A stretch of DNA of 64,000 nucleotides, from contig NZ_NETS01000011.1 in the NCBI RefSeq assembly GCF_002150035.1, positions 682,001 through 746,000 of the forward strand, read 5' to 3'. The stretch comes from Leptospira venezuelensis. Lineage in GTDB: Bacteria; Spirochaetota; Leptospiria; Leptospirales; Leptospiraceae. The notes under the pieces were generated by a model, which made no database searches, was not told the DNA's origin, and saw only the letters and a list, made by a program, of their open reading frames with translations. This document shows positions 34,785-43,387 of the stretch, in pieces. Both the position numbers and the translations under genes were made by a program. Each line of letters opens with the position of its first letter. The first letter of the stretch is position 1.

Positions 34785-36074
34785 TCAACCCCTCATCGCC
34801 TCTATCTCATCAACTTCTTTTGCGATCATAGATGTCAGAACGATAGGGTTTTCGCCATTCAACAAAACATCATCCTCAATCCTAACTCCGATGCCTCTAA
34901 AACCTGCCGGAATCGTTTCATCCGTAGGATCAAAGTATAATCCGGGCTCCACAGTTACAACGAGTCCGTTCTCCATAGGTTTACTTTTTCCGTTCTCGAA
35001 ATAACGCCCCACATCATGTACATCCATTCCGAGATAGTGACCAGTCCGATGCATATAAAATCTGCGGTATTCACCCTTTTCGATGACATCTGAAAGATTA
35101 CCTTTCAATAATCCAAGATCAATCAAACCAGAGGTTAAATTTTTCACTGTCTTTTCATGAACTGCATTAAACTCAACTCCTTGTTTTGTATCCAAGATCG
35201 CTTGTTTTTGCACATCCAATACGAGTTGATAAATAATTCTTTGTTCTGAAGTGAATTTTTTCCCGGATGGGAAAACGCGAGTGACGTCAGCAGTGTAATA
35301 ATCCTTCTCCGCTCCGCTATCTACTAGTATCAGTTCATTGTCACCTATCTTCGCGCGATTAGTTGTATAATGAAGAATGGTTGCATTCTTCCCTGCTGCA
35401 ACTATATGACCGTAACCTCCACCCCAGGCACCATGTTTCAAATATTCAGATTCCAGAATAGACTCTAATTCGAATTCGTACATTCCAACTTTAGTCTCTC
35501 TGAATAATCTTTCGTGACCGAGAGCAGTGATCCTGGAAGACTCTTTTAGTTTTTCGATCTCTTCCGGGGATTTGTACATCCTCATTTCATGAAGAAAGTT
35601 TGGGATCTCCCATCTTTGAGGACCGAATTTCCCTTCTCTTAATCTTCTGTTCAAAGAGCTGATTAGTTCGAGTAACTCAGAATCTCTTTTAGAGTCCTTT
35701 CCAAAAAAATGATATAGCGTAAATTGGTTTGTGAGAATATCAGAAATTTTAGAATCCCATTCTCCGAGATCGAAACTTTGGTCCAACTCTAAGTTTTTTT
35801 TGATCTCTTCTTTGCCTAAACGAATGCCTGTCCAAATTTCTTTCTCTTTATCTTTAGGAAGGGCAAAATGAGCGGAGAAATCTCTACGTAAAACCAAAAC
35901 ACCGTCTTCTTCCTCAATACCCGTCAGATAATAATAATCGGAGTCCTGTCTAAACTTGTACTCCACATCCCTATTGCGGATCTTTTGAGGAGCAGCAAAT
36001 AGCAGTAGGACTTCCGACTCTTTTAAAAGATTCTGAACGTCTCGGATCCGTTTTCTAAAAATGTTTTGGTCCAT
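34785..36074 (-). CDS. Xaa-Pro aminopeptidase (aminopeptidase P type)
   Basis: A 429-residue M24 metallopeptidase. The ATG at 36074 is preferred: AAAGGA precedes it and it lies 2 bp after the upstream stop. The frame is open further up, but inside the neighbouring gene. The N-terminal creatinase-like domain has ESEVLLLFAAPQKIRN and YYYLTGIEEEDGVL. The catalytic domain holds the metal ligands in LILVDSGAEKDYYTADVTRVF, GHYLGMDVHDVG, GLVVTVEPGLYF and GVRIEDDVLL. It removes N-terminal residues before proline. It is third in a tight series with the GT9 and thiolase-like genes, although its function appears unrelated. Confidence 0.9.
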   Translation of the reverse strand: MDQNIFRKRIRDVQNLLKESEVLLLFAAPQKIRNRDVEYKFRQDSDYYYLTGIEEEDGVLVLRRDFSAHFALPKDKEKEIWTGIRLGKEEIKKNLELDQSFDLGEWDSKISDILTNQFTLYHFFGKDSKRDSELLELISSLNRRLREGKFGPQRWEIPNFLHEMRMYKSPEEIEKLKESSRITALGHERLFRETKVGMYEFELESILESEYLKHGAWGGGYGHIVAAGKNATILHYTTNRAKIGDNELILVDSGAEKDYYTADVTRVFPSGKKFTSEQRIIYQLVLDVQKQAILDTKQGVEFNAVHEKTVKNLTSGLIDLGLLKGNLSDVIEKGEYRRFYMHRTGHYLGMDVHDVGRYFENGKSKPMENGLVVTVEPGLYFDPTDETIPAGFRGIGVRIEDDVLLNGENPIVLTSMIAKEVDEIEAMRG

Positions 36075-36076
36075 AA

Positions 36077-37099
36077 TTATCCTTTTATTAGACGAATTCC
36101 TTCTTCCACCATTCTGTTCGTATCCTGATCCAACATACAACGAAAATGTTTTTTAGGACAAACCCTTCCCCCATGAATACCACAAGGACGACAGTCTAGG
36201 CCGTTTACCTCGGATATAAACACTCTATCAGCTAAAGGAGTATAACCGAATGCTGGAATGGTGGCACCAAAAGCAGCCAAAGTTGGGATATTAAATGCAG
36301 AAGCAAAATGAATCGGAGAAGAATCATTGGTCACAAGTAGTGCGGCCCCGCTCATCAAATAACTCATCTCGGGTAGAGAAGTTTTACCAGCAAGATTGAT
36401 CCCGAAACCTTCCCCCACTTCTTCGCAAAGTTTAGAATCTCCTTTGCCTCCGGTCAGAACAATTTTCAAACCTGTTCTTTCATGAAGAAGTTTACTAACG
36501 GTCTTAAATTTATCCGCAGGCAAACGTTTTGTTTCCCAAACAGAAGAAGGTGATACCAGGATATAATTCCCTTTTTCTAAACCATTCTTCTTCATTTCAG
36601 ATTGGATGCCAAAAACGGATTCGGACTTCCAAAATAGTTCAGGTTGCCTTGGAATATTTTTTCTTTCTTCTTCCGAGTAGATCAAAGAAAGAAGTTTATC
36701 TACTTCGTGAGGCCCTCTTAATAACCTTGGCCTTCTTTCATTCAATAAAAATGAAAATCCTGCCGTCTTATATCCGATCCTTCTTTTAGCCCCGCTTAAA
36801 AAAGAAATAATAGAGGAACGAAATGAAAAATGTGGAGAAATACAAATTGTAAAATTATGTTTTCTTAATTCTCTACAGAAATTCCAAAAACCAAAAAAGG
36901 AAGATTTGATCTGCTTTTTATCTAAAGGAATGATCTGATCTATCCAGGGACTCTCTTCCAACACAGATTCAGTTCCTTTATTAACGATCACCGTCATTTT
37001 AGAACCAGGAAACTTTTTCTTGATCTCTCTAAAAAGTGGAGTGGTTAAGATCAGGTCTCCCAAGAAAGCAGTTTGGATTACTAAAATATTTTCTGGCAT
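36077..37099 (-). CDS. Glycosyltransferase family 9 (heptosyltransferase-like)
   Basis: A 340-residue ADP-heptose:LPS heptosyltransferase relative. It starts ILVIQTAFLGDLILTTPLFRE, which carries the family D-at-13 motif. The C-terminal half has LVSPSSVWETKRLPADKF and LVTNDSSPIHFASAFNIPTLAAFG, the nucleotide-sugar site. A late cysteine cluster (CRPCGIHGGRVCPKKHFRC) is also seen in this family. It probably adds a heptose-like sugar to the LPS core in the cytoplasm. It starts directly at the stop of the thiolase-like gene, with no gap. Confidence 0.9.
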   Translation of the reverse strand: MPENILVIQTAFLGDLILTTPLFREIKKKFPGSKMTVIVNKGTESVLEESPWIDQIIPLDKKQIKSSFFGFWNFCRELRKHNFTICISPHFSFRSSIISFLSGAKRRIGYKTAGFSFLLNERRPRLLRGPHEVDKLLSLIYSEEERKNIPRQPELFWKSESVFGIQSEMKKNGLEKGNYILVSPSSVWETKRLPADKFKTVSKLLHERTGLKIVLTGGKGDSKLCEEVGEGFGINLAGKTSLPEMSYLMSGAALLVTNDSSPIHFASAFNIPTLAAFGATIPAFGYTPLADRVFISEVNGLDCRPCGIHGGRVCPKKHFRCMLDQDTNRMVEEGIRLIKG

Positions 37100-38224
37100 T
37101 TATTTTTTGGCCTCGAGGATTGTGGCAAAATTATTCACTCCCAATCCTCCGATGGATAAACCGAGTGCAGTATCCGAATCATTCGTATTCATAAATTCGC
37201 AAAGTTCAGCAATCTGTGCGAGACCTGAAACTCCAACCGGGTGACCTCTTGTTTTCAATCCTCCAGATGGATTAATCGGAAGCCTTCCTCTTTTGTCTGT
37301 GATTCCCTCGGCCACATTTGCAAGAGCCTTACCTTGCGGAAATAACCCTGCATCTTCTGCGGCAATGATCTCGAAAATAGTAAATGCATCGTGAAGCTCG
37401 GCCACTTTGATATCGGACGGTTTTTTACCAGATTCCACATATGCCTGCTGAAACGCTGATTTAGAGGCAGGAAAACTAAGTCCTCCTGGAACTCCGTTTA
37501 CCTGACCCAAACCATGTCCCGTTCCTGTGATTTCAATCTTTTTGCAGTCCTTCTTCAATCTTGCCGGATCCGTTTCCAATAATAACGCGCAGGAACCGTC
37601 CGACAAAGGAGAAATATCATATAAACATAATGGACTGGAAAACATCGGAGAGGAGAAGTATTCCTCTTCGCTTAAATTTTTCTGAATATGTGCGATCTTA
37701 TTTTCGAGACCGTTATCATGAAGTTTTTTAGATAACTTAAAAAGTTCCTTTCTAGTATATCCAAAATCCCTTAAATACCTGGTAGCTGTCAGTGCCCCAC
37801 CCTGGGCCATAGACATCGCCAGATTTCTTTGCTGAGAAGAAAGCACTGAACCTAAGAGAAGATTATTTTCTTCTCGAGGAAGCCTACTCATTACCTCTGT
37901 CCCAATCACGATTCCTCTTTTAAATTTTCCTGATAGAAGAAGATAACGGGCCAGATGCAGAGCAGAAGCCCCACTGGAAGATGCAGTCTCAGAACGGATC
38001 GCGAATAAGGAAGAAAGTCCCAGATCTTCTTTGATCTTTGCCGGTAAAAAAATTTCCCCTGTATAACGTTCCGGGGCCATACATGCAAATATTAGAAATT
38101 CAGGAATAAAACCCGGATTCCTCTTAAGTAAATGATTCGCAGTATCATAAGATAGCGATTGATAGTCGGAATCAGTCTTGCCAAATTTGCTTAAATGAGA
38201 GTCGAGCACATAGGCCGAGGTCAT
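37100..38224 (-). CDS. Thiolase-like (SCP2-thiolase family) protein without the active-site cysteine
   Basis: A 374-residue protein starting at the ATG 38224 (AGGA just before it); the frame is open 96 bp upstream without a ribosome site. It has the thiolase fold with GGLKTRGHPVGVSGL (the GHP histidine motif), and ALGLSIGGLGVNNFA at the C-terminus. The usual nucleophile motif C-A/S-T/S-G is TASSSG (the bases read TCT at the Cys position), so Ser replaces the nucleophilic Cys. The second Cys, near the C-terminus, is also absent. It may be a lipid-transfer or condensing-type partner rather than an active thiolase. Confidence 0.82.
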   Translation of the reverse strand: MTSAYVLDSHLSKFGKTDSDYQSLSYDTANHLLKRNPGFIPEFLIFACMAPERYTGEIFLPAKIKEDLGLSSLFAIRSETASSSGASALHLARYLLLSGKFKRGIVIGTEVMSRLPREENNLLLGSVLSSQQRNLAMSMAQGGALTATRYLRDFGYTRKELFKLSKKLHDNGLENKIAHIQKNLSEEEYFSSPMFSSPLCLYDISPLSDGSCALLLETDPARLKKDCKKIEITGTGHGLGQVNGVPGGLSFPASKSAFQQAYVESGKKPSDIKVAELHDAFTIFEIIAAEDAGLFPQGKALANVAEGITDKRGRLPINPSGGLKTRGHPVGVSGLAQIAELCEFMNTNDSDTALGLSIGGLGVNNFATILEAKK

Positions 38225-38304
38225 ATTCCTACAAATTTCCCGGCGAATGATTTCGAGCAAAGTCAAAAACTTAAGAGACAACGCTGCCTTTTTTCGAATC
38301 TCGC

Positions 38305-38333
38305 TTTTCAAAATAGGCACTCTCGTTTATAGT
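38305..38333 (+). promoter_or_regulatory. Likely promoter of bfr
   Basis: TTTTCA (38305-38310), a 17-bp spacer and TATAGT (38328-38333) match the housekeeping pattern. An AGGAG ribosome site and the GTG start at 38356 follow. Confidence 0.5.
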
Positions 38334-38355
38334 GATCTTAGGTAGGAGAAACGAC

Positions 38356-38823
38356 GTGAAAGGAAACCAAGAAGTCCTCGAAATCTTAGCGGAAGTGCTC
38401 TCCGCCGAACTCACAGCGATCAACCAGTATTTTATCCACGCAAAGTTGAACAAGAACTGGGGTTACGACAAACTTGCTTCTTACATGAAGAAGGAATCTA
38501 TTGAAGAGATGAATCACGCAGACCAAGTGATCGAACGTATTCTCTTCCTGGACGGAATTCCTGATCTGCAAAGATACATGAAGATCAATGTAGGCAAGGA
38601 TATTGAAAGTATCCTAAAGAATGATTTAGACGTAGAGTATAATGCCGTAGAACGTCTGAATCGCGGGATTGAAATTTCCACCAAGAACAAAGACAACGGC
38701 ACACGTGAATTGCTCGAGAAGATCCTCGTCTCCGAGGAGGAGCATATCGACTGGCTCGAGGCCCAGCTAGAGATCATCAAAACCATTGGGGTCCAAAATT
38801 ATTTGGCCCAACAAATCGCTTAA
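38356..38823 (+). CDS. bfr: Bacterioferritin
   Basis: A 155-residue iron-storage protein. The GTG at 38356 is chosen because AGGAG lies 8 bases upstream and the protein then begins MKGN and aligns residue for residue with E. coli Bfr. The diiron ferroxidase ligands Glu18, Glu51, His54, Glu94, Glu127 and His130 are all present, and Met52, the haem ligand, follows Glu51. It should assemble into a 24-mer cage that oxidises and stores iron and protects against peroxide. It is divergent from the thiolase-like gene and 3 bp before the methyltransferase gene. Confidence 0.95.
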   Translation: MKGNQEVLEILAEVLSAELTAINQYFIHAKLNKNWGYDKLASYMKKESIEEMNHADQVIERILFLDGIPDLQRYMKINVGKDIESILKNDLDVEYNAVERLNRGIEISTKNKDNGTRELLEKILVSEEEHIDWLEAQLEIIKTIGVQNYLAQQIA

Positions 38824-38826
38824 GCA

Positions 38827-41169
38827 TTGAATTCCAAAAAACCATCCGCTAAAAAATCCCCTTCTTCCGGTTATGGCAAGAAGGGGCCTGCTAATAAATC
38901 AGGTTCTTCTTTTTCAAAACCGACTCGCTCCAGAAACTCTGACTCCGATCGAGATTCCGATCGTAAACCTTATCGCTCTAAAGAAAGAGGCGATTCAGAA
39001 AGACCGTATCGCTCAAAAGACGGAAATTCCAAACCGGGATATTCTTCCGACAGACCCTTCAAAGCAAGAAAAGAAGAAGGTTCCGAAAGACCTTATAAAA
39101 AAAGAGAAGATAGAGAAACTTCTGATTTCAAAAAAGAAAGAGGTGGCGCTAAACCATTTCGTTCAGGCAATGATCGCAATCCGCCTGCCCGCTCCGGAAA
39201 TCGTAAATTTTCTGACGATGACAGAAAACCTTATCGAGATAAAGATTCCGATCGCGGAGATCGGAAACCATTCTCACGTAATTCAGACCGTGGAGAAAGA
39301 AAGCCCTTCTCTCGAGATTCCGAACGCAGTGAAAGAAAGCCATACTCTCGTGATTCAGACAGAGGCGATAGAAAACCTTTCTCTCGTGATTCAGACAGAG
39401 GCGATAGAAAACCTTTCTCTCGTGACTCTGACCGAGGAGAAAGAAAACCTTTTTCAGGAAATACGAGAAGAGAAGGTAGGAGCTCCTACAACGAAGGCTC
39501 CTCCGATAGAGGCGACCGCAAACCATTCTCACGTAATTCAGATCGTGGCGAAAGAAAACCTTTTTCTCGCGACTCTGATCGCGGTGAAAGAAAGCCATAC
39601 TCTCGCGACTCTGATCGCGGTGAAAGAAAACCTTACTCTCGTGACTCTGATCGCGGTGAAAGAAAGCCTTACTCTCGTGACTCTGACCGAGGAGAAAGAA
39701 AACCGTTTTCCGGAAATACAAGAAGAGAAGGTAGGAGCTCCTACAACGAAGGCTCCTCCGATAGAGGCGACCGCAAACCATTCCCACGTAATTCAGATCG
39801 TGGCGAAAGAAAACCGTTCTCTCGTGATTCTGAACGTGGTGAAAGAAAGCCATTTTCCCGTGACTCAGATCGCGGAGAAAGAAAACCATTTTCCCGTGAT
39901 TCCAACAGCGGTGAAAGACGTCCGTTCTCACCTCGGGGGAAAGAAGGATTTCGTTCGGAACGCCCTACTCGTCCTTATGAAGAAGATAATTATAGAGAAG
40001 GTATCCGTGCTGGTTGGCAGTCAGCAAAACTTTCTCTTTCCGAATTCGATAGACCGGAAGCACTCACCTATCACGCGTCATGCGGAGATGGTCTTGCATT
40101 CTTATTAAAAGAAGAAGTAAAGGAAGCAGGCTTAGAAATTCTCTCTGACAATCGAGGAGGGGTTTTCTTCCAGGGACCTGCTAAAAAAGTCAGAGACTTC
40201 TGTTTGAGTTCTGGGATTTCTTCCGGGATCAGCTTTGAGTTGTCTTCTTGGCAAGATATACAAGGGCCAGACGATCTTTACGAAGTCGCGGCAATGTTTC
40301 CTTTTGAGAAATTACTTTCTCCCGGCACCAAGTTCAGAATAGACGCCGCGACAAAAGACAACCTGCAAGATTCACGTTACGCAACCTACCGCTTAAAAGA
40401 TGCGATATTCGACAGATTCAGAGCCCAAGGTCTGGAACTACCAGAAGCGGATCGTGAAGAACCTGAAGTATTATTCTATCTTCGTTCCAGAATGAACCAG
40501 GTAAAATTATTCGTAGCATTACACGCGCAACCTTTACAAAGAAGGGGACATGGAAGAGAAGGCGGAGAAGCTCCGCTCAGAGAAACCTTGGCCCAAGCAC
40601 TTCTCCGTTTTTCTGGCTGGAAACCGGGAGAGGCATTGTACGATCCATTCTGCGGTTCCGGAACTCTATTAATAGAAGCCGCGCTCAGAATGAGAAACGG
40701 CGGCTGGGTGAATTATAAAAGTTTATCTAGATCTTCTATCTTCACTAGGCTTTTTGGACCTTGCAAAGCCAAAGAAGAATGGGATTCTAAGGAGCCCCTA
40801 CTCTTTGGTTCGGATATTTCAGAAGATGCAATAGAGCTTGCTAAGAAGAATGCAAAAGAAGCCGGTGTTGCTGACCTAATCCGCTGGAAGGTTGCTTCCG
40901 CAGAAGAATTGGATTCAAGCTTTGGATTCAAAGAAGGAAAGATCGTAACAAATCCTCCTTACGGAGTCCGATTGGGAGATAAAGATTCCGTTTCAGAACT
41001 CTACTCAACCTGGGGAGAGTCTTTGAAAAAGAATTTCTCCGGATCCTATGTGGCATTAGTTGCAGGAGATCCTTCCCTTTTAGGCTTCTTAAAACTGAAG
41101 TCAGACAAAGAACAATCGGTTACCATCGCAAAGTTAAAAGGAAAATTAGTTGCCTATCGGATCGACTAA
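38827..41169 (+). CDS. RlmL-type 23S rRNA methyltransferase with long Arg/Ser/Asp repeat extension
   Basis: A 780-residue protein starting at a TTG 3 bp after bfr. The C-terminal half (about 400-780) is a THUMP plus class I methylase of the RlmL/Trm11 kind: a THUMP-like stretch from ALTYHASCGDGLAFLLKEEV, RSRMNQVKLFVALHAQPLQRRG, motif I LYDPFCGSGTLLIEAAL and the catalytic NPPYGVRLGD. It is likely to methylate a guanine in 23S rRNA. The first 390 residues are extraordinary: low-complexity, with about 18 copies of a unit like DRGERKPFSRDS. Such a basic, disordered tail probably binds RNA. Length variation between strains is expected. Two frames over the repeat region are also open but are by-products of its regularity. 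Confidence 0.85.
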   Translation: MNSKKPSAKKSPSSGYGKKGPANKSGSSFSKPTRSRNSDSDRDSDRKPYRSKERGDSERPYRSKDGNSKPGYSSDRPFKARKEEGSERPYKKREDRETSDFKKERGGAKPFRSGNDRNPPARSGNRKFSDDDRKPYRDKDSDRGDRKPFSRNSDRGERKPFSRDSERSERKPYSRDSDRGDRKPFSRDSDRGDRKPFSRDSDRGERKPFSGNTRREGRSSYNEGSSDRGDRKPFSRNSDRGERKPFSRDSDRGERKPYSRDSDRGERKPYSRDSDRGERKPYSRDSDRGERKPFSGNTRREGRSSYNEGSSDRGDRKPFPRNSDRGERKPFSRDSERGERKPFSRDSDRGERKPFSRDSNSGERRPFSPRGKEGFRSERPTRPYEEDNYREGIRAGWQSAKLSLSEFDRPEALTYHASCGDGLAFLLKEEVKEAGLEILSDNRGGVFFQGPAKKVRDFCLSSGISSGISFELSSWQDIQGPDDLYEVAAMFPFEKLLSPGTKFRIDAATKDNLQDSRYATYRLKDAIFDRFRAQGLELPEADREEPEVLFYLRSRMNQVKLFVALHAQPLQRRGHGREGGEAPLRETLAQALLRFSGWKPGEALYDPFCGSGTLLIEAALRMRNGGWVNYKSLSRSSIFTRLFGPCKAKEEWDSKEPLLFGSDISEDAIELAKKNAKEAGVADLIRWKVASAEELDSSFGFKEGKIVTNPPYGVRLGDKDSVSELYSTWGESLKKNFSGSYVALVAGDPSLLGFLKLKSDKEQSVTIAKLKGKLVAYRID
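39475..39490. repeat. Palindrome GGTAGGAGCTCCTACA inside coding sequence
   Basis: One mismatch from the TGTNGGANNTCCNACA family, read in frame as part of GRSSYN in the methyltransferase repeat region. Confidence 0.7.
39730..39745. repeat. Second coding palindrome GGTAGGAGCTCCTACA
   Basis: Identical to the site at 39475 and exactly 255 bp from it, duplicated together with the surrounding block. Confidence 0.7.
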
Positions 41170-41187
41170 ATCAGACTCCCGGGAGAG

Positions 41188-42366
41188 ATGAATCACCAGG
41201 AGATCCTACTCAAACTTTTAGAAGTCACAGAAAACTCCAAGGACAGTTTTCAGTTCCTGAAACTCTTCCAGTCCTTGGAGCCTGAAAAATTTGCGGTTAT
41301 ACATGCAAGCTCCGAGACCTTAACCGAGTCGGCTGAAGCATTCTTATACAATCTAAAATTATTACAAAAGTTACAGTTATTCCCGGTAGTCGTTCTGGAG
41401 AAGGACGGAGTCTCATACGCAAATCTATTCTATCGCTCTCCTGCTTCCAAGATCAGTTTGGAATCAATCAAGGACTCCCTGGAAGAAGGACAAGAACTTC
41501 CAGGTTCTAGAAACCTTCCTGCCAAATGGTTCAGAAATCCAAGTCATGCATTGGAATCCGTTCTTTCTTCCTTAAAGGAGAAGAAGATCCCAGTATTTGT
41601 GACAGACCAAGGTGGATCTGAAATTTATCCTTATCTTTCTAATTTATGCAAAGAACTTAGAACTAAAAAGTTAATTCTTCTTACTACAAGAACGGGACTT
41701 CATAATTCAGAAGATAAAAAGATCTCCATATTAGATTTCGAATCTACTGAAACCCTCCAAAAAGAAGATGAGACACTATTCAAAGAGTGTAAAATGATCT
41801 TTGAATATACAGGAGATCCGAACCTTCAGATCGCAATCACATCTGCTCCGGGTTTATTAAAAGAATTATTCACTATCAAAGGTAGTGGAACTCTATTAAG
41901 AAAAAAGAATAAAATAGAATTCCATACCGATTTCCAGAAAATAGATCCTAAAAGGTTGAATAAACTTATAGAAGATTCTTTTGGAAGAGGACTTAAACAA
42001 GGTTTTTGGAATAAGGAATTTTCAGGGATCGTTTTGGAATCAGAATACAAAGGATGTGCACTTCTACAAAATACTCCTTGGGGAACTTTTCTATCTAAAT
42101 TTGCAGTGAACGAGATTGCAAGGGGTGAAGGAGTAGGAAGAGATATCTGGGACGAGATGTTAAAGAAAACACCTACTCTTTTCTGGAGAGCCAGGGCAGA
42201 AAATACAATTTCTAAATGGTATGCTAAAGAATGTAGCGGACTTCAAAAAGAAGGTATCTGGATCTATTTTTGGATAGGATTACAAGAGAAAGAAATTCCT
42301 TCCGTATGTGATTTTTTAAGAAACCTTCCGGAAGATTTGGAATCTAAACAACGGATCGATTCCTGA
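41188..42366 (+). CDS. N-acetylglutamate synthase, vertebrate/NAGS-K type
   Basis: A 392-residue two-domain protein. The N-terminal part (about 1-250) is a degenerate amino-acid-kinase fold, with AEAFLYNLKLLQKLQLFPVV and ITSAPGLLKELFTIKGSGTL. The C-terminal part (about 260-380) is the NAT acetyltransferase domain, recognisable from SFGRGLKQGFW, FLSKFAVNEIARGEGVGRDI, TLFWRARAENTISKWYAKE and IWIYFWIGL. The last segments closely follow the animal NAGS pattern TLFWRSR...WIFFWFGL, unlike E. coli ArgA. It would make N-acetylglutamate from acetyl-CoA for arginine synthesis. GGGAG precedes the ATG. An ArgF-like gene lies 16 kb away at 58772. Confidence 0.82.
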   Translation: MNHQEILLKLLEVTENSKDSFQFLKLFQSLEPEKFAVIHASSETLTESAEAFLYNLKLLQKLQLFPVVVLEKDGVSYANLFYRSPASKISLESIKDSLEEGQELPGSRNLPAKWFRNPSHALESVLSSLKEKKIPVFVTDQGGSEIYPYLSNLCKELRTKKLILLTTRTGLHNSEDKKISILDFESTETLQKEDETLFKECKMIFEYTGDPNLQIAITSAPGLLKELFTIKGSGTLLRKKNKIEFHTDFQKIDPKRLNKLIEDSFGRGLKQGFWNKEFSGIVLESEYKGCALLQNTPWGTFLSKFAVNEIARGEGVGRDIWDEMLKKTPTLFWRARAENTISKWYAKECSGLQKEGIWIYFWIGLQEKEIPSVCDFLRNLPEDLESKQRIDS

Positions 42367-42713
42367 TGAAACAAAATGTTTTTTTGTATGATGGTGACTG
42401 TGAATTTTGTTCTGGTCTTGCTTCTAAACTTGCAAAACTATCCTTAGATCAAAACGTAAAATTTGTAAGTTTTAGAGATTTATCTTCTCAAGATCTAAAA
42501 GATTTACATCCAAGTTTAGAAACTAAATTGGTAGAGGGGAATGTGCAGCTTATCTCTGGAAACACGAGATATCCTGGTTTCTTTGCAGTTCGAAAACTTT
42601 CTCATTCATTAAAAGGATGGAGATGGATTTCTCCACTTCTTTATTTACCCTTGGTTCCTTTATTAGGAATGTTCTTTATGAGTTTATTAAAATCAATCCG
42701 CTCTAAGATTTAA
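42366..42713 (+). CDS. DCC family (DUF393) thiol-disulfide oxidoreductase-like protein
   Basis: A 115-residue protein that begins with the family signature FLYDGDCEFCSG (6-17), the DCC motif with its Cys pair. A hydrophobic C-terminal segment (about 88-110) may dock it to the membrane. The function of the family is poorly known; it has been proposed to be thiol-redox related. Its ATG shares one base with the stop of the NAGS gene, and its end overlaps the convergent diiron-enzyme gene by 4 bp. Confidence 0.85.
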   Translation: MKQNVFLYDGDCEFCSGLASKLAKLSLDQNVKFVSFRDLSSQDLKDLHPSLETKLVEGNVQLISGNTRYPGFFAVRKLSHSLKGWRWISPLLYLPLVPLLGMFFMSLLKSIRSKI

Positions 42714-43387
42714 TGAGAAACAGAAGATACTACCTTCTTTAAACCTTCATAAAATACTAAACGTGCATCCAATGCTAATCGAGAGCCTTCTCTTACCTTT
42801 TGCATTTTTTCAGGATCTGTAGCAACCTCCTCTATCAATCTAAACATTTTTTCGGAATGAGATTCGTCTGCCTCCAGATTCACCTGGAAAAATTTTCCTT
42901 CCGGAAGAGTGATTCTGGATTTTAGATCAGAATAAGACTTATACATTCTAGAATATTCTAATTTCAGAAGATATTCGTTCGCAGGTCCAAGAGCTCCTAA
43001 TGCAGAATAAAAATCAGTGGTAGTAATTCTTTTCATTAAATCCAGATAGGCTTTGGTCTCAGGAAGCATATCTTCCTGAGTCACTGCCTCTCCCATTTCA
43101 GAGAGAAATTTCCGAAGGATAGAAACATGTGAATCTTCTTCTTTACCTTCTCCCAACTCTTCCCAAATATTATGCACTAGTATTATCTTAGAAGGTACAA
43201 AATTAGTTAGAGCGGCAGTGTTCAAGAACCAGTTCACAAAATCCACGGACACAAAATATTCCTGCTTCAACCAAAGAAGAAGGTCCGATTTTTCCATTTT
43301 CTCTTCTTTTTCTTCCAACCATAAATTTGCAGTCAATACAGGATGATATTTGACCTGGTCTATTAATTCTTCTCGAAACGTTTTCAT
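42710..43387 (-). CDS. Haem-oxygenase-like (HDO/TenA-fold) putative iron enzyme
   Basis: A 225-residue all-helical protein. It shows the spaced acidic/His pattern of the haem-oxygenase-like diiron superfamily: Glu43 in LKQEYF, Glu76-Glu77 and His87 in NIWEELGEGKEEDSHVSIL, Glu138 in ANEYLL, and Asp174-x2-His177 in LEADESHSEKMF. Members of this fold oxidise amines, amino acids or fatty acids, or cleave C-C bonds. It is the last gene of an operon with the ATP-grasp ligase (4-bp overlap) and KamA-like gene, which points to a shared amino-acid-derived product. The family call is by pattern only. Confidence 0.7.
   Translation of the reverse strand: MKTFREELIDQVKYHPVLTANLWLEEKEEKMEKSDLLLWLKQEYFVSVDFVNWFLNTAALTNFVPSKIILVHNIWEELGEGKEEDSHVSILRKFLSEMGEAVTQEDMLPETKAYLDLMKRITTTDFYSALGALGPANEYLLKLEYSRMYKSYSDLKSRITLPEGKFFQVNLEADESHSEKMFRLIEEVATDPEKMQKVREGSRLALDARLVFYEGLKKVVSSVSH

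Larger units (their letters stand above)
39216..39940 (+). repeat. 36-bp tandem repeats inside the rRNA methyltransferase gene
   Basis: About 18 copies of a 12-codon unit with consensus DRG-ERKP-F/Y-SRDS. At a higher level a block of about 255 bp is duplicated, each block ending in FSGNTRREGRSSYNEGSS. The unit is Arg-, Ser-, Asp- and Lys-rich. Confidence 0.9.

Noticed and set aside
39149..39931. A 260-codon open frame on the minus strand over the same repeats
   Set aside because: It is antisense to the repeat array, with repetitive His/Arg/Phe-rich composition, and no ribosome site.
38873..40108. A 411-codon open frame on the plus strand over the repeat region
   Set aside because: It is out of frame with the methyltransferase and exists because the 36-bp repeat has no stop in this frame; its product is an unlikely repetitive hydrophobic/charged mix and it lacks a start site.
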